Source of the DNA: Trichostrongylus colubriformis
Taxonomy: Eukaryota > Nematoda > Chromadorea > Rhabditida > Trichostrongylidae
Reading direction: 5' to 3'
DNA length: 64,000 bases
Assembly: GCA_963978905.1 (NCBI GenBank)
Contig: OZ022257.1
Span: 19,301,664-19,365,663 of the forward strand
The translations under genes and the position numbers were made by a program. Within the stretch, counting starts at the first letter, position 1. Every line of letters begins with the position of its first letter. Under the pieces are notes generated by a model. It was not told the DNA's origin. It saw only the letters and a program-made list of their open reading frames with translations, and made no database searches. Positions 1 through 11,269 of the stretch are shown here, one piece after another.

Positions 1-714
1 GCAGGTCTCGTTCAAAAACGACACGAAATCCATTCCGTCAACGATACGCCTTATATGCCTTATATTGGACCTCATAGGAGAGCCGTGGGGGATTTTAATG
101 GTATTTGGCTAAGAGAACGATGTGTGGCAAAAGTATCGTAAACTGTGACCATGAATATCAGCAGGACAATTCCTCTGGAAGGACAGGAAAGTGGAGTTGC
201 TGATACTGCACAATTTTTTTCTGATGTAACAGGATGACTTCACGGGCTCCATAAGGTGCGATAGTCATACAGACAAACAAACAAACACATCGATTTTATG
301 GTTGATATATAGAATTAAGAGATAAATTCTCAGGAAAAAAATGAGCAAAATCAAGCTCTGTTACAGACAGAGCTGCAAAATACGAAACTATGTAAAGATG
401 TAAGTAGGTCCGCGCAATCCTATTCTCTATCAATTATAAATGAAATAATATGTCTTACAGAAGGTTCTAGAAGTTTGCCAGGCCGATTGCCCTTCAAACT
501 TGACGTATGAGAATGTCAGCAGTGAAATGTGCTTGTAGGCCATGACCCAGATACAGCGGTAGACGTCTGCAAAAAAAAAATGCCTAGTCTGGCATTTCCT
601 TCTTTAGCACCGCAAACTTGATTTCCAAGACTCAATATCAAACTGTACGATGTAATGTCACCTACTGTGCTTCCCACTTGATAGACCGATTCCAGTGAAC
701 CATTTCAGACATTT
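1..714. other. No gene recognised; unassigned sequence
   Basis: I see no exon-like reading frame, RNA gene or clear repeat structure here. Short A/T-rich runs are present. The sequence following it (from about 715) begins a copy of the GTGTGTACCCTTATGTC foldback family. Confidence 0.5.
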
Positions 715-860
715 CAGGAGTGTGTACACTTATGTCGAATTTTCGCGTGGCGAGCGGCATCGCGGATTTCTTCGCGTGTGATTGCGTACGTGTGATGGTA
801 CCGTATCGTATCAGATTATGGCGTCATGAGCGGAACTGCAACCGATTGCGGGAAGTTGTG
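715..860 (+). repeat. Partial end of the GTGTGTACCCTTATGTC foldback family
   Basis: The segment starts GAGTGTGTACACTTATGTC and continues with a CG-rich stretch of the type seen at 56091-56330 and 57337-58130. Only one diverged end is recognisable and I found no matching inverted end nearby, so it is probably a decayed or truncated copy. Confidence 0.4.
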
Positions 861-990
861 CTGATGGCGCTACGAGTGCAACGTCGCAAAACGAAAACTC
901 GACTAAGTGCACACACCCCCATTTCATTAAGGAGGACGTCAGTAGAAGCGGATTTGCAGTTGAGAGTTTTCGAAATTGGGAGAATTATTA

Positions 991-1665
991 GGTTGGCAAC
1001 TAAGTAATTGCGGATTTTTTGAATACTGCTTTTTCCCTCAAAACTGCTTTCCACAAAATTTCTTCTGTACATATATGTATATGTAGTACAAGTCCACACG
1101 CATCTAAAGGTATTGTTGTCTTCCATCTCCCGGATAACCCTTTTCGGCAAGATAAACATATCAACGGTCACCTCATTTTCAATTCCAATTTTTTTTTGAA
1201 TGGCGTTAGACAGGGAAAGGAAAAGGTAATAATCCGATGGAGAAAGATCAGAACTATAAGGCAGCAATTTTTATCCAAGCTCGAGAATTTTTTGAAAAAA
1301 AAAAGTTTAAAAATTTTTTTACCACTATTGAAAAAATGACTCGCCAAAAGATTCTCGAGCTTGGATAAAAATCGCTGCCCCATCCACCTTATAGCCCTGA
1401 TCTTGCTCCATCGGATTATCACCTTTTCCTTTCCCTGTCTAACGCCATTCAAAGAAAAATCTTTTTATAATTTTTGTATTGAAAATGAGGTTGACCGTTG
1501 ATATGTTTATTTTGCCGAAAAGGGTTATCCGGGAGATGGAAGGCAATAATACCTATAGATGCGTGTGAAATAATACAACATGTGTATGTACAGAAGAGAT
1601 TGCTGGAAAGCAGTTTGGAGAGAAAAAGCAGTATTTAAAAATTCGCAATTACTTAGTTGCCAACC
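991..1665. mobile_element. Foldback mariner derivative (MITE-like), TIR GGTTGGCAACTAAGTAATTG
   Basis: The element is bounded by near-perfect terminal inverted repeats beginning GGTTGGCAACTAAG and by TA on both sides (989-990, 1666-1667), the target duplication of Tc1/mariner elements. The whole length folds on itself around about position 1320: the right half (about 1370-1455) encodes the mariner transposase motif HPPYSPDLAPSDYHLF, and the left half (about 1195-1290) carries the reverse complement of the same segment. It is therefore two inverted copies of one mariner 3' end. It encodes no complete transposase and could move only with a transposase supplied in trans. Confidence 0.8.
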
Positions 1666-1731
1666 TAATATGTTGTCAAGTGATCGCGTATGTACATAGG
1701 TGCCATCCTTCGTAAAAGGCTTGCAGCCAGG

Positions 1732-2095
1732 GCACACCGAGAGTCGAGGGTTCCTCGACGGGGGGCGTATTTGACTGGATTGGAAGATGGAGGTGGTACT
1801 TTCAGAGGTCAGCGGTAAACATTAAAATCTGAATTTTCAAAAAGCAGATAAGAACCGAAGGGTATTTCACAGAAATTCGTGTGAGAAAATGTAAAATAAA
1901 TATCTTTTTACCTCAAGAAAGGATACCTACTATATATTCAACTATAGCAATAGAAACATTGCAACTACGCAATCCGGCAACAGTTACTGATATTGTAGAG
2001 GTCAAGAAAAGAAGGGGGATCGTATTCAGTCGCCGTCGAGGGGGGGGGGTCGTACTGAAGCGGCTACTTTCCTCAGTACCTGAGTGTGCCCTGCT
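1732..2095 (+). repeat. Dispersed repeat family R1, copy 1
   Basis: A segment of about 360 bp runs from CGAGAGTCGAGGGTTCCTCG to a G-rich block followed by TCGTACTGAAGCGGCTA. The same order of landmarks occurs at 8988-9335 and 19725-20100: G-rich start, AGCAGAT, AAAAATATCTTTTT or similar, GCAACTA, AAGAAGGGGGATCG, TCGTACTGAAG. It has no coding capacity and no identifiable inverted repeats. It could be a non-autonomous transposon or solo-LTR-like unit. Confidence 0.65.
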
Positions 2096-2409
2096 TGCAG
2101 CACGTACTTCTCTATCGTACTGTAAAATGAACACGTCAATACTACTCCCCGTCTGTGCAAGATTTGCAATACAAGACATACACCAATACATTTGCAATAC
2201 CATTTATACCCAACCCATGCCCACTTCCAAACAAATGCCTGTTCATACTCACGGTTAGGGTTTACGGTATTTTGCTATAATAGCATACTTCTTCATGGAA
2301 TTTCTGAGAACTGATACCATGGCTGGGAAGGCATGCATGCAGCGTCACACGCCCGTCTTGTTGGCTACCACCAAAGCCGGAACGTTGAGCGCACCTGAAG
2401 TACTTATTA

Positions 2410-2946
2410 GGTTGTTCGGAAAGAAATGCGCGTTGAATTTGTCCATTTTTCTCTCCTACTATAAGTTTCTCTGAAACAGTTTTATCTATTAGAAAGAGAT
2501 TTTTGTGCATCTTTTTATATATCTTTGTCCATGTGTACTTTGTTTTTTTTTTCAAAGAAAAAAAAAAGTTCCAACGACTTGAGGCCGACTTCCATGTCCT
2601 TCGCCCTCCAAGCTTTATTACCGTTTTTGAAACGCTGGAACTTTGCTCGACACTTTATACAGCCAGATCCATCCGCAAACATTATTACGCACTAAGACAA
2701 ATATTCATCGCTTATCGCATCGAATCTTACATTTTTTTTTTGAAATTTTTTCAAAATTTTGAAGAAAAAATTGAAAAATACTCTTTGAATTTTTTCGTTG
2801 AAGAAAACAAAGTAGACATTGACGAAAATATTTCAAAAGATGTACAATAAAAAACTCTTTTAACAGGCAAAACTGTTTTACAAAATCTTCTACATTAGAA
2901 GAGAAATAAATGGACCAATTCAACGCGCATTTCTTTCCGAACAACC
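2410..2946. mobile_element. Mariner-derived foldback element, TIR GGTTGTTCGGAAAGAAATGC
   Basis: Inverted termini GGTTGTTCGGAAAGAAATGC and their complement are flanked by TA (2408-2409, 2947-2948). A sister copy with the same termini lies at 29950-30485 and retains a piece of mariner transposase, which identifies this copy as well. The centre is very A/T-rich and carries no intact frame. Confidence 0.8.
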
Positions 2947-2949
2947 TAA

Positions 2950-3690
2950 GAGAAGTGCTATCCGCTGTAAAGGCCTAGAAGATATAATGTGTGGCGAAAG
3001 TCGCGATGAAAAACAGATGCTAACGTATTATAGTTAGGAGGGGGAAGGGGGAGGGGCGCTATTTTTGAAATTTTTTTTTGATTTTCGAATAAGTAGTTAG
3101 CCTAAGCCTTAGGTTAGGGAAAAGCTCGTTCCCTTATAAAGTGAGGCTCAGCAAAAATATACAATTGAGTGTACAGGCTGATGATTGTACATAGAACAAT
3201 CTGAGTGAGGGACAAAAGCGGGACAATGAGTGCCCATTCCGGTGCTACTGCAGTTAGGGAGGGGGAGCATTCGACAAAAACGTAAGTCGCGCCGAGCCGA
3301 ATATCTGCTTATGCTCAAGGTGATTTTATGCCTAGATACAGCTAGCTATTCGGAATCTTCCTCCATTAGTATATTACGAGAAACTCGCTTCAACTAGACT
3401 AAACAGTCACGTATTCGCCTGAGCCTAGGAGAAAGGCACCTCCTTCAGGCTTAGGCAAACATAGTACAGAAACGCGAATTTGTTCTATCAGAATCGTTTC
3501 TTCGCAAAATTTGCATCCAATTCCGCTAGCACTACTTCTCTCCGCTCCAACCATAGCGTTAGAGACGTAGGGCACACTGTACTGCCCGCCCCCTATCACC
3601 CTTAGCGCCGCCCCTCCCATAGGTACATTAGCACCGAAAAACGCGCCTCTGGGCACTACTGCCCCCAGTAAGACGTTTTTCCTTTTTTCT
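2950..3690. other. Intergenic stretch, no feature recognised
   Basis: The sequence has a G-rich patch (about 3038-3058) and otherwise ordinary composition. I see no gene, inverted repeat or match to the repeat families of this window. Confidence 0.4.
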
Positions 3691-3699
3691 CTTGGCGCG

Positions 3700-4010
3700 C
3701 TTCACGTGGAGCTGCACGCTCTATGTGAACCGAGTACTCTGTTGACGGCGGAGAGAGAAGCATCATTTGATATCGCATTAGTCGAAATTGATTTCATTCA
3801 TGATGATGTAAAACAAGTGAAGTAACAAAGAGCAACAAGCAAGGGATACAATAGCAGAAATAAGTGAAAAGTAAGAAAATGTGTTACGATAAGAAAAAAC
3901 CCAATGAATTCACACTGAACGTCTTAGCGTGTGGTGTGTGCAATTGCGGCAATCGAAAGAAGATTACCGTAGGCCAAGTCATTTTCTCCCGGTGTCTTTA
4001 GGTACTATTT
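3700..4010 (+). repeat. Dispersed repeat family R2 (GATGATGTAAAACAAGTGAA type), copy 1
   Basis: Landmarks in order are a TTTCATTCATGATGATGT block, AAACAAGTGAAGTAACAAAG, GTGTGTGCAATTGCGGCAA, and an end resembling CCCGGTGTCTTTA. The same order recurs at 53130-53545, 59160-59535 and twice near the right edge (63205-63480, 63500-63760). Some copies end in a TTTAA motif beside CCGGTG. It is non-coding in all copies seen, except for the mariner fragment attached to the two right-edge copies. Confidence 0.6.
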
Positions 4011-4839
4011 GTTTATACTATTGTGCCTCCGAGATTTTTAGGGAGGGATCTCTTCGGAGACTTCATTTTAGTGAATCCTCCTTCTGAAGACCTAGATGAG
4101 TCTTGAGCCCGAAGGATAAACAGTACACCCCGCAACGACTTCAGTAAGCATGACCGAGCGAAACGGAAAGGAGAGTCCCATAAAACACGAAAGTTTTTGA
4201 TCTCGTTACGGCGTAGCAACGAAAAAAAAATCCATTCCACATACTTCCACCAGCAGGGTATGAAGATGCAAAGTCCCACACGCTACCCGTATGGGTTTCC
4301 ATACTTTCAAGAAAGGGCGTAGTACGGTAACAAGGTCTGCAGTGGATTATGTTGATTATGAAGTACTGTTTTTCTTGCGAAAATCCAAGATGTCTCCAAT
4401 ATTGCCCTCTCCGAAAAATATGCCTTCTCATGGCAAAGTATACTTTAAGAAAAAAGTCGAACTGATATGCTTCTCCACTTCATGCTTGTCAAGCACTGTC
4501 ATGACGGATGCATCTGATAAATCGTAAATTTGATAAAATTGTATCGTATAAAAATAAAATATGCTATATCATAAAGATTTGCAACATTTGAAATGTGGCT
4601 TCACATAGTATAGCTACAACAATTGAGGATGTCGTGCCGTGGCTGAAGATATGTAACACATCATTTTCCCGTGGTATTTTATCACCCACATTAGACACGC
4701 TTTCCCTCCATTTAAGGTGGCTTAGCTGGTAGGAGGATCAATGGTGGGACATATGTAGCTCTCCGATTTGAATGGAAGTCGACTGGCATACTTTCTTTAA
4801 CCGACGTCAGTATATTAATCTTTTTGCCTCAAATCTGGG

Positions 4840-6570
4840 TGGAGGTGGTGTAGTGACAGGTGGCGCACACCTCACTCTCATGGTGCGGAGATCAATTCCC
4901 GCCGCCTAGGCCAACCAAGCCTTCTATCCCTCCGAGATCGGCAAATTAGTACCAGACTCGTCCCGGACGAGTAAAGCACTGACTTGTACATCGGCTGGCC
5001 ATCACAATTCACTGTATAGGCAACATCACATTCACCAGCCATCACGATTCTAAATGGAACTAGAATGTGCGGCGCATCCCACAGAAGGGGTGTGTATAAA
5101 GTGGTACGAATGACTTTTTCGCACTTAATGTGCGAAGAAGTGAATACGCGTCGCACCTTATGTGCGAAGAAGTAATTAGCGAGGGGCGAGAATCTGAGGT
5201 CACCCAGTGATGTAACTCGCCTACAAGAGCCACCAGAAGAAAATATGTGAATAAAGGAAGCCATGAGTAAACGAATTTTTTATCCGGTATCACAGGAGAA
5301 AAAGAGAGCCTCGGTTCGTGAACACACATTCAGTATTCGATCAATAACCTTTGGATGAATATAAACTCAAAAGTCACGGAATTTGGCCTTATGTGTACAA
5401 AATTCACTTTAAAAAAGAATTCAAATCTAAATTTGATTTGCTTTGTTTTCGTGTATCACCTGTAATAAATATGTAATAAATATTTAAAACGGCATGTATT
5501 ATGTTGTAAGGAAGGTTCTGGCCGGTTCTTCGCGTCAACAAAATAAATTCAAATCTCAGAGCGCGTTAACATGAATCAGCTTACATATTGTGCTCCTTAG
5601 ATAGACAAAAAGTAGCTCTCTCTGAATATATCTTTTACTTGAAATGCCACAAGGTTTTCGAATTACTGGGGAAATTTTAAAGTACTGCGAAAATGGCACT
5701 TTTTAAATGACTTCACTTCACGAGTTCTTGTTCGATCGGGTCACAGCAAAGACAACCATAAATGTGAAAACTGCAAGGGGAGGGGGTGAAGCATTGGACT
5801 GAGAACTTTGTCCCCGGTCCTAGAGGTACAGAAGTGAGAATGAGTTGCTCGAATTCTCAATTGATCAAATCGCTTTAACTGAAAGGGCTGGAAGCGGTGA
5901 GCTCCCATACTTGCAGGGGATGTCCTATACACAAGCAATACGCAAGCGCATTTTCCACAAATCCTCTTCCAGTGATTGAAGCAGTTGCAGGCTGAAGCCC
6001 TAACTCGTGCATCATGTTAACCATATCTAGCTCTAACTAAACCCTACTTTCCCAAACATCTGGACAGCTCCATCAGTACCAGTGTGTTTAGTAAGAATGG
6101 CGATTTGGAGTCGACTTTTTTCATTACGCGCAATATAAATCAGCAGCTCTTCATCAAAATGAGATACGTAGATATGCATAATATTGCCAAGAATGTAGCA
6201 AATCGAATGGTTCTAATTTCGTGAGAGAAGATGCTTTCAGAGCCAAGCTATGATCTCCCAAAGTTGAAATTGCAGAACCGGCTAAAACTTTCCTTGCAAC
6301 CTAATAGTACCCGATGAGAAAAGTCATTTACTCCTGGCTTCCTTTACTCACATCATTTTTCTTTTGGTGGCTGTTGTATGGAAGTTACATAATTAAGGTG
6401 ACCTCAGATTCTCGCCCCTCGTTAATTACTTCTTCGCACATCAGGTGCGAAGCGTAATTACTTCTTCGCACCTCAGGTGCGAAGAAAGTCATTCGTACCA
6501 CTTTATACACACCCCCACAGAAGGGATTGAGTAACGCCAGAAAATTTATCCTTTTTATACAATATAGCTA
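4840..6570 (+). repeat. tRNA-derived SINE-like element copy A, split by a nested insertion
   Basis: The 5' part (4840-5088) starts with a polymerase III A-box-like TGGTGTAGTGACAGGTGG and, about 44 bp on, a B-box-like GATCAATTCCCGCC, the spacing found in tRNA genes. A non-tRNA body follows, with CAGACTCGTCC, a GGCTGGCC block and GGCGCATCCCACAGAAGG. The element resumes at 6514 with the duplicated CCCACAGAAGG and runs through GATTGAGTAACGCC. Other copies are at 12150-12455 and 22805-23515 (both minus) and 27787-28090 (plus). The polymerase III origin is inferred from the box motifs. Confidence 0.75.
5089..6513. mobile_element. Nested 1.4 kb element with ~116-bp inverted repeats and 11-bp target duplication (Mutator-like?)
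   Basis: Left (5089-about 5204) and right (about 6398-6513) ends are inverted copies starting GGTGTGTATAAAGTGGTACG and ending near CTCGCCCCTCG/GGTGACC. CCCACAGAAGG occurs on both sides (5078-5088, 6514-6524), and the interrupted SINE reads through cleanly if one copy and the insert are removed. Long inverted repeats with a 9-11 bp duplication are typical of Mutator-like elements. Each repeat also contains two small palindromes of the form TTCGCAC...GTGCGAAGAAG. The inner 1.2 kb shows no transposase frame, so the element is non-autonomous and the superfamily is an inference. Confidence 0.8.
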
Positions 6571-8590
6571 TGCCCCAATCAATTCCTTCCACCTAATCAA
6601 AGAGTTTTAGAGGAGAAGACAGTTTTTCCGTCGGAAGATTGTCAACGTTTACAGGCAAGCTATAAACAATCAGATACATTCAACATTATATACCAATTCT
6701 TCACGAGTAACTCCCCTGTAACTGTCCAACAAAATGAGTTCCCAAATGCGTTTTCGGGGTTGGGTTCGTATTAGGAAAAGGTGAAGGTCACCGTGAATTC
6801 ATTGAAAATGCAGTGGAGGCCGGAGAGAATGGGGAGGTGGGGGTGGGGAGGGGGAGGGGGGGGGGAAGTTCCCGTTCCCATTTATTCCTTTGTGTAAGAC
6901 ACGATGCTTACATGGAAACACCCATTTCAACAAATGAGCTCTATCTCTGCATTAAATCGCTGAAACATGGATCGAAACTCTGGCAAATACCGTGTTCCAG
7001 CGTATGTTTAGCAGAACGCAAGGTACGGTGGGAGTTTCTCCTGCTGGGAAGATTGCAGCTTTTCACAAATCGAAAGCCCAGTTTTCGGGAGAGAACATCC
7101 GGAAAACTGTTCTTGTCAATGAAAAATCAAAACCAGTGGCAAACCATAAGGATAATTCGGTTTCCGATTGTGGAGGTACATATGTACAGGGGCAGTGGGA
7201 AGCCCCTGTTTTATCCTTGGAATACCTGCCCCCCCCCCACCTCATTTTCAAGTGTTGGCCCACCTAGGGTATCGGCGAAGGGTGGGTGTGGGAGCGATGG
7301 AAAAAGAAGTAAGGAAGGTGCATGGGATAAGACCGATGAAAAACTGCTGAAAACGTGAGAGAGAATTTCGCATGGTATGAAGGAAACCGTACACTACGTT
7401 TGTGTGGGTTCCAGTCTTTTCACCACACGTCTAATTCAATCGTGAGGTCCTCGCACAGTAGCCAAGAGCTGGAGCTGCTATTGCGACCCATCCGAGAGTG
7501 CAAATATTGATGGATCGCTTAGTGATGCGCCATGCACTTGTATTTCATCTCTGAAACTAGTCGGAGCTGTTTCCAGATCAATCCGTGCTTTCATCCGAAG
7601 AGCCCAATTTGCTCACCTTTCTTGACCGGCAAATGGAAGTTTGCTCAGTCTGGGCAGAGCATTATCTCGTCTGGGTATCTAATAGCACTTCCCAAAGCCA
7701 TGTATCAGAAATTGAGCAGAAACGACTTTGACACGTAGGGTGTTCACCCGTACGGGTTCTCAAAGGTGTTATGGGGATTTTTCATGGGGCAGTTGAAAGC
7801 TGTATCTTATAGGCCTGATTTCGATACTGCATGCTAAGGCAATCCCTTTTTTGATGGAATGCTGTAAAACACAATTATCAAAGCCGACAAAATGGCTTGG
7901 CATTACCCAATCCACTCGAAAAAGCTAAGTCCACTTGAAGAAGATACGTGCTCGACGTCATTCAAAATTCTAATGGCACTGAAAAACGCAGCTGGGATAT
8001 ACAATGAATTACAGTAGCCGGCCTATGAATATGTTAGTTTTTCACATCACCAGAGTAGTTCATTAGCAGCTCGGTTACAATTTGTTCCCCGGACCATGGG
8101 TGCGGTAAGGCGCTTCATGTCATGCCAACTTTCGCATGAAGAACATTGTCGAGAAAGAAGCACTTTAAGCATTCAGCGTTGTTAGTCTTTTAAGATGCGC
8201 CAGGCACCTTACTTCATTCTCAACAAGGTCAACGTCTGAAAGCGAATCGGCGTGTACAAAGGCTTGCCGGTACAGCCGGTGATATCCAGCCAAACAGTAT
8301 AATTTCTTCTATCGTGCAAGTTCATAACCAATTCATCGACCCAAAAGAGATGGGAAACTTGGCTTGCTAGTGATTAGATAGCAGCTAGAAAGGTGAGGAA
8401 TAAGGTAATGCCGTCACTAGAACTACTGAATGTACCGCGCTTTGAATTTCCTTCAGAACTGATGAGCTATGTGGGTGAAGTAGCTCCCTTTCTGAAGATC
8501 TGTGTTTATGATCCATCTGTGATTTGATGGCGCACCTATACGAGAAACGAGTTTCGTCAACTTCCCGTTGATCTATCTCTACAGGGATAT
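6571..8590. other. Intergenic stretch without a recognisable gene
   Basis: A G-rich low-complexity tract lies near 6826-6870 and a C-run near 7231-7240. The open frames here are short, start at arbitrary points and match no family I know. Nothing else is supportable. Confidence 0.4.
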
Positions 8591-8594
8591 TAAA

Positions 8595-8732
8595 TACAGT
8601 CCATTTCGGAGCGCCTGAGAGGGCCTGGCCTGAGTGGCGAGAGGTGGAGAGTGTGGCGGGGTAAGAGGTTTATATACACTCTCACCCAAGTCCGTAGGTC
8701 GTGCTCTATCAAGCGCTCTGAAATGAACTGTA
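8595..8732. mobile_element. Short foldback element, TIR TACAGTCCATTTCGGAGCGC
   Basis: The 138-bp segment has inverted ends TACAGT(C/T)CATTTC(G/A)GAGCGC, with the right side continuing into TACGGACTTGGGTGAGAGTGT in reverse orientation. A related copy lies at 33122-33258, and a probable partial copy ends near 16902 (GGCCACGCCCTATCAGGCGC). It looks like a small non-autonomous DNA transposon. The superfamily is not clear because the target duplication is not obvious. Confidence 0.6.
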
Positions 8733-8987
8733 CTACAGGAAGTAAAGTCGAGGCAAAGAAATCATTTGAGGAAGAGCCCGTGAAGTGCCACTAAACAAGG
8801 CCCATGAAAATGTTCATGCCTGAGAAGTCCATGGGAACAGCCCGTTGGGATTACCCGACGTACTGCGCCTGCAGTAGTCCATGAAGATGATGGTAACCAT
8901 GGCCGGTGTGGTCGGTATCACAATTAATGACAAGTGCTTATATGGATCACCTCGAGGACGGTAATGGCTGCATCATCCCCATCACGG

Positions 8988-9335
8988 TACACCGGAAGCC
9001 GAGGATTTCTCGACAGAGAAGGGAGGGGTCGTATTCGACCGGACAGGAGGGGACTATTGTACCTGCAGAGGTCGGCGATGAGCACTATAATTTGAACTTT
9101 CGATGAGCAGATGAAAAGCGAGGAGTAATTCACAGCGAATCAGTTGAAAGAAATATGAAAAATATCTTTTTGCATCAGGTAAGGATACATAGCAATAAAA
9201 CGCGTTGCAACTATACAATCTTGCAACAGTAGGTGGTATTGCACAGCTCAAAAAAGGGGGGTCATGATCGGTTCCCGTAGAAGGGGGTGGTACTGAAGCG
9301 GCTATTTCTTTCGACACCTAGAAGTGCCCTTATCT
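8988..9335 (+). repeat. Dispersed repeat family R1, copy 2
   Basis: It shares with 1732-2095 and 19725-20100 the order of landmarks from a CCGAGGATTTCTCGAC start to GGTACTGAAGCGGCTA, including GAGCAGATGAAAAGCGA and AAAATATCTTTTTGC. Divergence is substantial, so these are old copies. Confidence 0.65.
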
Positions 9336-9903
9336 TCAAACGGTCCTCCCCTTCGGCGCAATTTGATCTACTGGACCGCAAAAAAGATTAAAAAAATTCA
9401 GGATTTCCATGTGCGCTCGTTTATTTCTACGGAGTGTTCGGTGAAAATAGATCATCATGGAATACGCCATGAACTTGTGTTTTTCTCAGATTGTATTCAT
9501 GTGCGTGTGAGAAGTACTAAGACACTATATATTGACTAAAGGTAGTATTCGCTACTCAAACAGTGTTCTACGTAGCACCGATTGACCTCATTACCCGAAC
9601 TAATCCGATCTAGAAAACTACGGCGAGGGGTTATGGCCATTTCAACCTGTACACTCCACTGGGGAACCCAACTTCTGGTAACCACTCCACTGCTTGGAAT
9701 GACCTCGATTCAAATAGTTTTGAAGCGTTGAAGGCTCCAAAAAGAGGGAATCAACTCTTACCATATCGTACAAAAACTGCTCTACTCCCCAGATCCTAAG
9801 AAAACAACCACTCCTACATTCGATTGAAGCCTCATTACTTGTTCAGGATAATCAAATTGCACCCGCATATAGGTTTCAGTACTTTCTAACATCGACTAAA
9901 GTT

Positions 9904-10103
9904 NNNNNNNNNNNNNNNNNNNNNNNNNNNNNNNNNNNNNNNNNNNNNNNNNNNNNNNNNNNNNNNNNNNNNNNNNNNNNNNNNNNNNNNNNNNNNNNNN
10001 NNNNNNNNNNNNNNNNNNNNNNNNNNNNNNNNNNNNNNNNNNNNNNNNNNNNNNNNNNNNNNNNNNNNNNNNNNNNNNNNNNNNNNNNNNNNNNNNNNNN
10101 NNN
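9904..10103. other. Assembly gap (200 N)
   Basis: Exactly 200 undefined bases. The sequence CTAACATCGACTAAAGTT ends immediately before the gap (9886-9903) and starts immediately after it (10104-10121), so the two contigs probably overlap and the gap may contain nothing. Confidence 0.95.
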
Positions 10104-10775
10104 CTAACATCGACTAAAGTTCTCCTGATCTCGAACTAATGACGCCACATTGCCAGATAACACAAAAATCAATGGAAACATTAGTTTTCAGCATAATCGC
10201 TGCTGCTGCACAGAGTACGGCACGTACAGGGCACTTATCAGTTTCACCTGAAACCCCTGGAACGGCCTAAGAGGATGGCCTGAAAGGAAAATACATCATT
10301 CTCGATTACCCATTACCTGTTTTCTTTGTGAGGAACTATGGAAAATGGGAACACTCCCCCCTCCTCCTCCACCTCTCCGGTAGTATGGAGAGAGGCGATT
10401 CTTTCTATGAGGGAAGAACCTGAAACCTGCATTATCCACGCTGGTCCCCCTTACATTCAAATGGTCTTGCAATGAGCGTCAGCGGCCAGCGTACTGTAGT
10501 GGAGATGACCTCGGTGTGAAGGATGACCTCGACGTCTCTGCTGGTGCGTCCACAAAAGCGTCAAACGAACTGAGAGAATCAAATGTGCGCTGATGAATAT
10601 GGCCGGTAAGCCGTGAATAAAAGAGAGAGAGAAATTAGAAAAGGAGATGAAGAAAAATGAATGTATGACTGAAAATGGGTGGTACATAGAGGTGCTGAAG
10701 ACACAGGGCATTCTTACCAGCGTTCAAGCACCGCAAGACTGAAACACAGAAGACTCAAGTGAAAGTGAGTGAAAC

Positions 10776-11264
10776 GTGATAAGCTTTATCAAAAAAAAAA
10801 AGAAAGTTTTGAAAGTCTCGGGAGAGCTTCAAATGTGGGCCACTGCTGTGGATGGATACCTGTCAGGGAGTAAATCCAAAGAACGCGGAATGATTAGCTG
10901 CCGGTCGGCTTGCCGGGCCAGGCAGGCAGGCAAGCAGGCAGGCAGGCAGGCAGGCTGCCTACTGGGGGTGAAGGACCATCGGGCGCCGATCGATGTACTG
11001 GGGGTCGAGCGGGACGAGAGACGCGGTCCTGCCGGACGTGCGTGCGGAGACGCAGATCGAGGGTGTCCGAGACTCTCCGCAGAGAGAGCGCAGTACTTCG
11101 CAGAGGGTTCCGAGGAGCTGCATCCCATCAACCCCGATCGCAACTGGTTCTTCACGGCCGTTCAGAACTACGCCAATGTCGTCGTCTGGCAGCGCCTCAC
11201 CTCACCCCCGACAAACCCTGTGGCCGCTGAATGCGGGGGGAACAACTTCAGAAGACCCCTCTAG
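10776..11264 (+). CDS. Possible exon in a GC-rich island; unrecognised protein
   Basis: An open frame of 162 codons crosses an unusually G+C-rich patch. Its first part covers a GGCA microsatellite and is unlikely to be protein. The later part (about 11090-11230) reads QYFAEGSEELHPINPDRNW and then a hydrophobic FFTAVQNYANVVVW stretch, with codon third positions mostly G or C, unlike neighbouring sequence. An acceptor-like CTCTCCGCAG (about 11073-11082) precedes it. I do not recognise the family. It may be a genuine isolated exon, a captured gene fragment or chance. Confidence 0.2.
   Translation: MISFIKKKKKVLKVSGELQMWATAVDGYLSGSKSKERGMISCRSACRARQAGKQAGRQAGCLLGVKDHRAPIDVLGVERDERRGPAGRACGDADRGCPRLSAERAQYFAEGSEELHPINPDRNWFFTAVQNYANVVVWQRLTSPPTNPVAAECGGNNFRRPL
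10914..10960. repeat. (GGCA)n microsatellite
   Basis: About ten tandem GGCA/GGCAAGCA units give a glycine/arginine/alanine/glutamine-rich reading in any frame. It is low-complexity sequence. Confidence 0.85.
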
Positions 11265-11269
11265 TACAC

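Noticed and set aside
6826..6870. Possible G-quadruplex regulatory site
   Set aside because: A G-rich tract is present, but no nearby gene gives it context; several such tracts occur in the repeats of this window.
9886..10110. A minus-strand frame consisting almost entirely of unknown residues
   Set aside because: It is the translation of the 200-N gap.
10914..10960. CRISPR-like or protein repeat from the GGCA units
   Set aside because: Simple 4-bp microsatellite with no spacers; the genome is eukaryotic.
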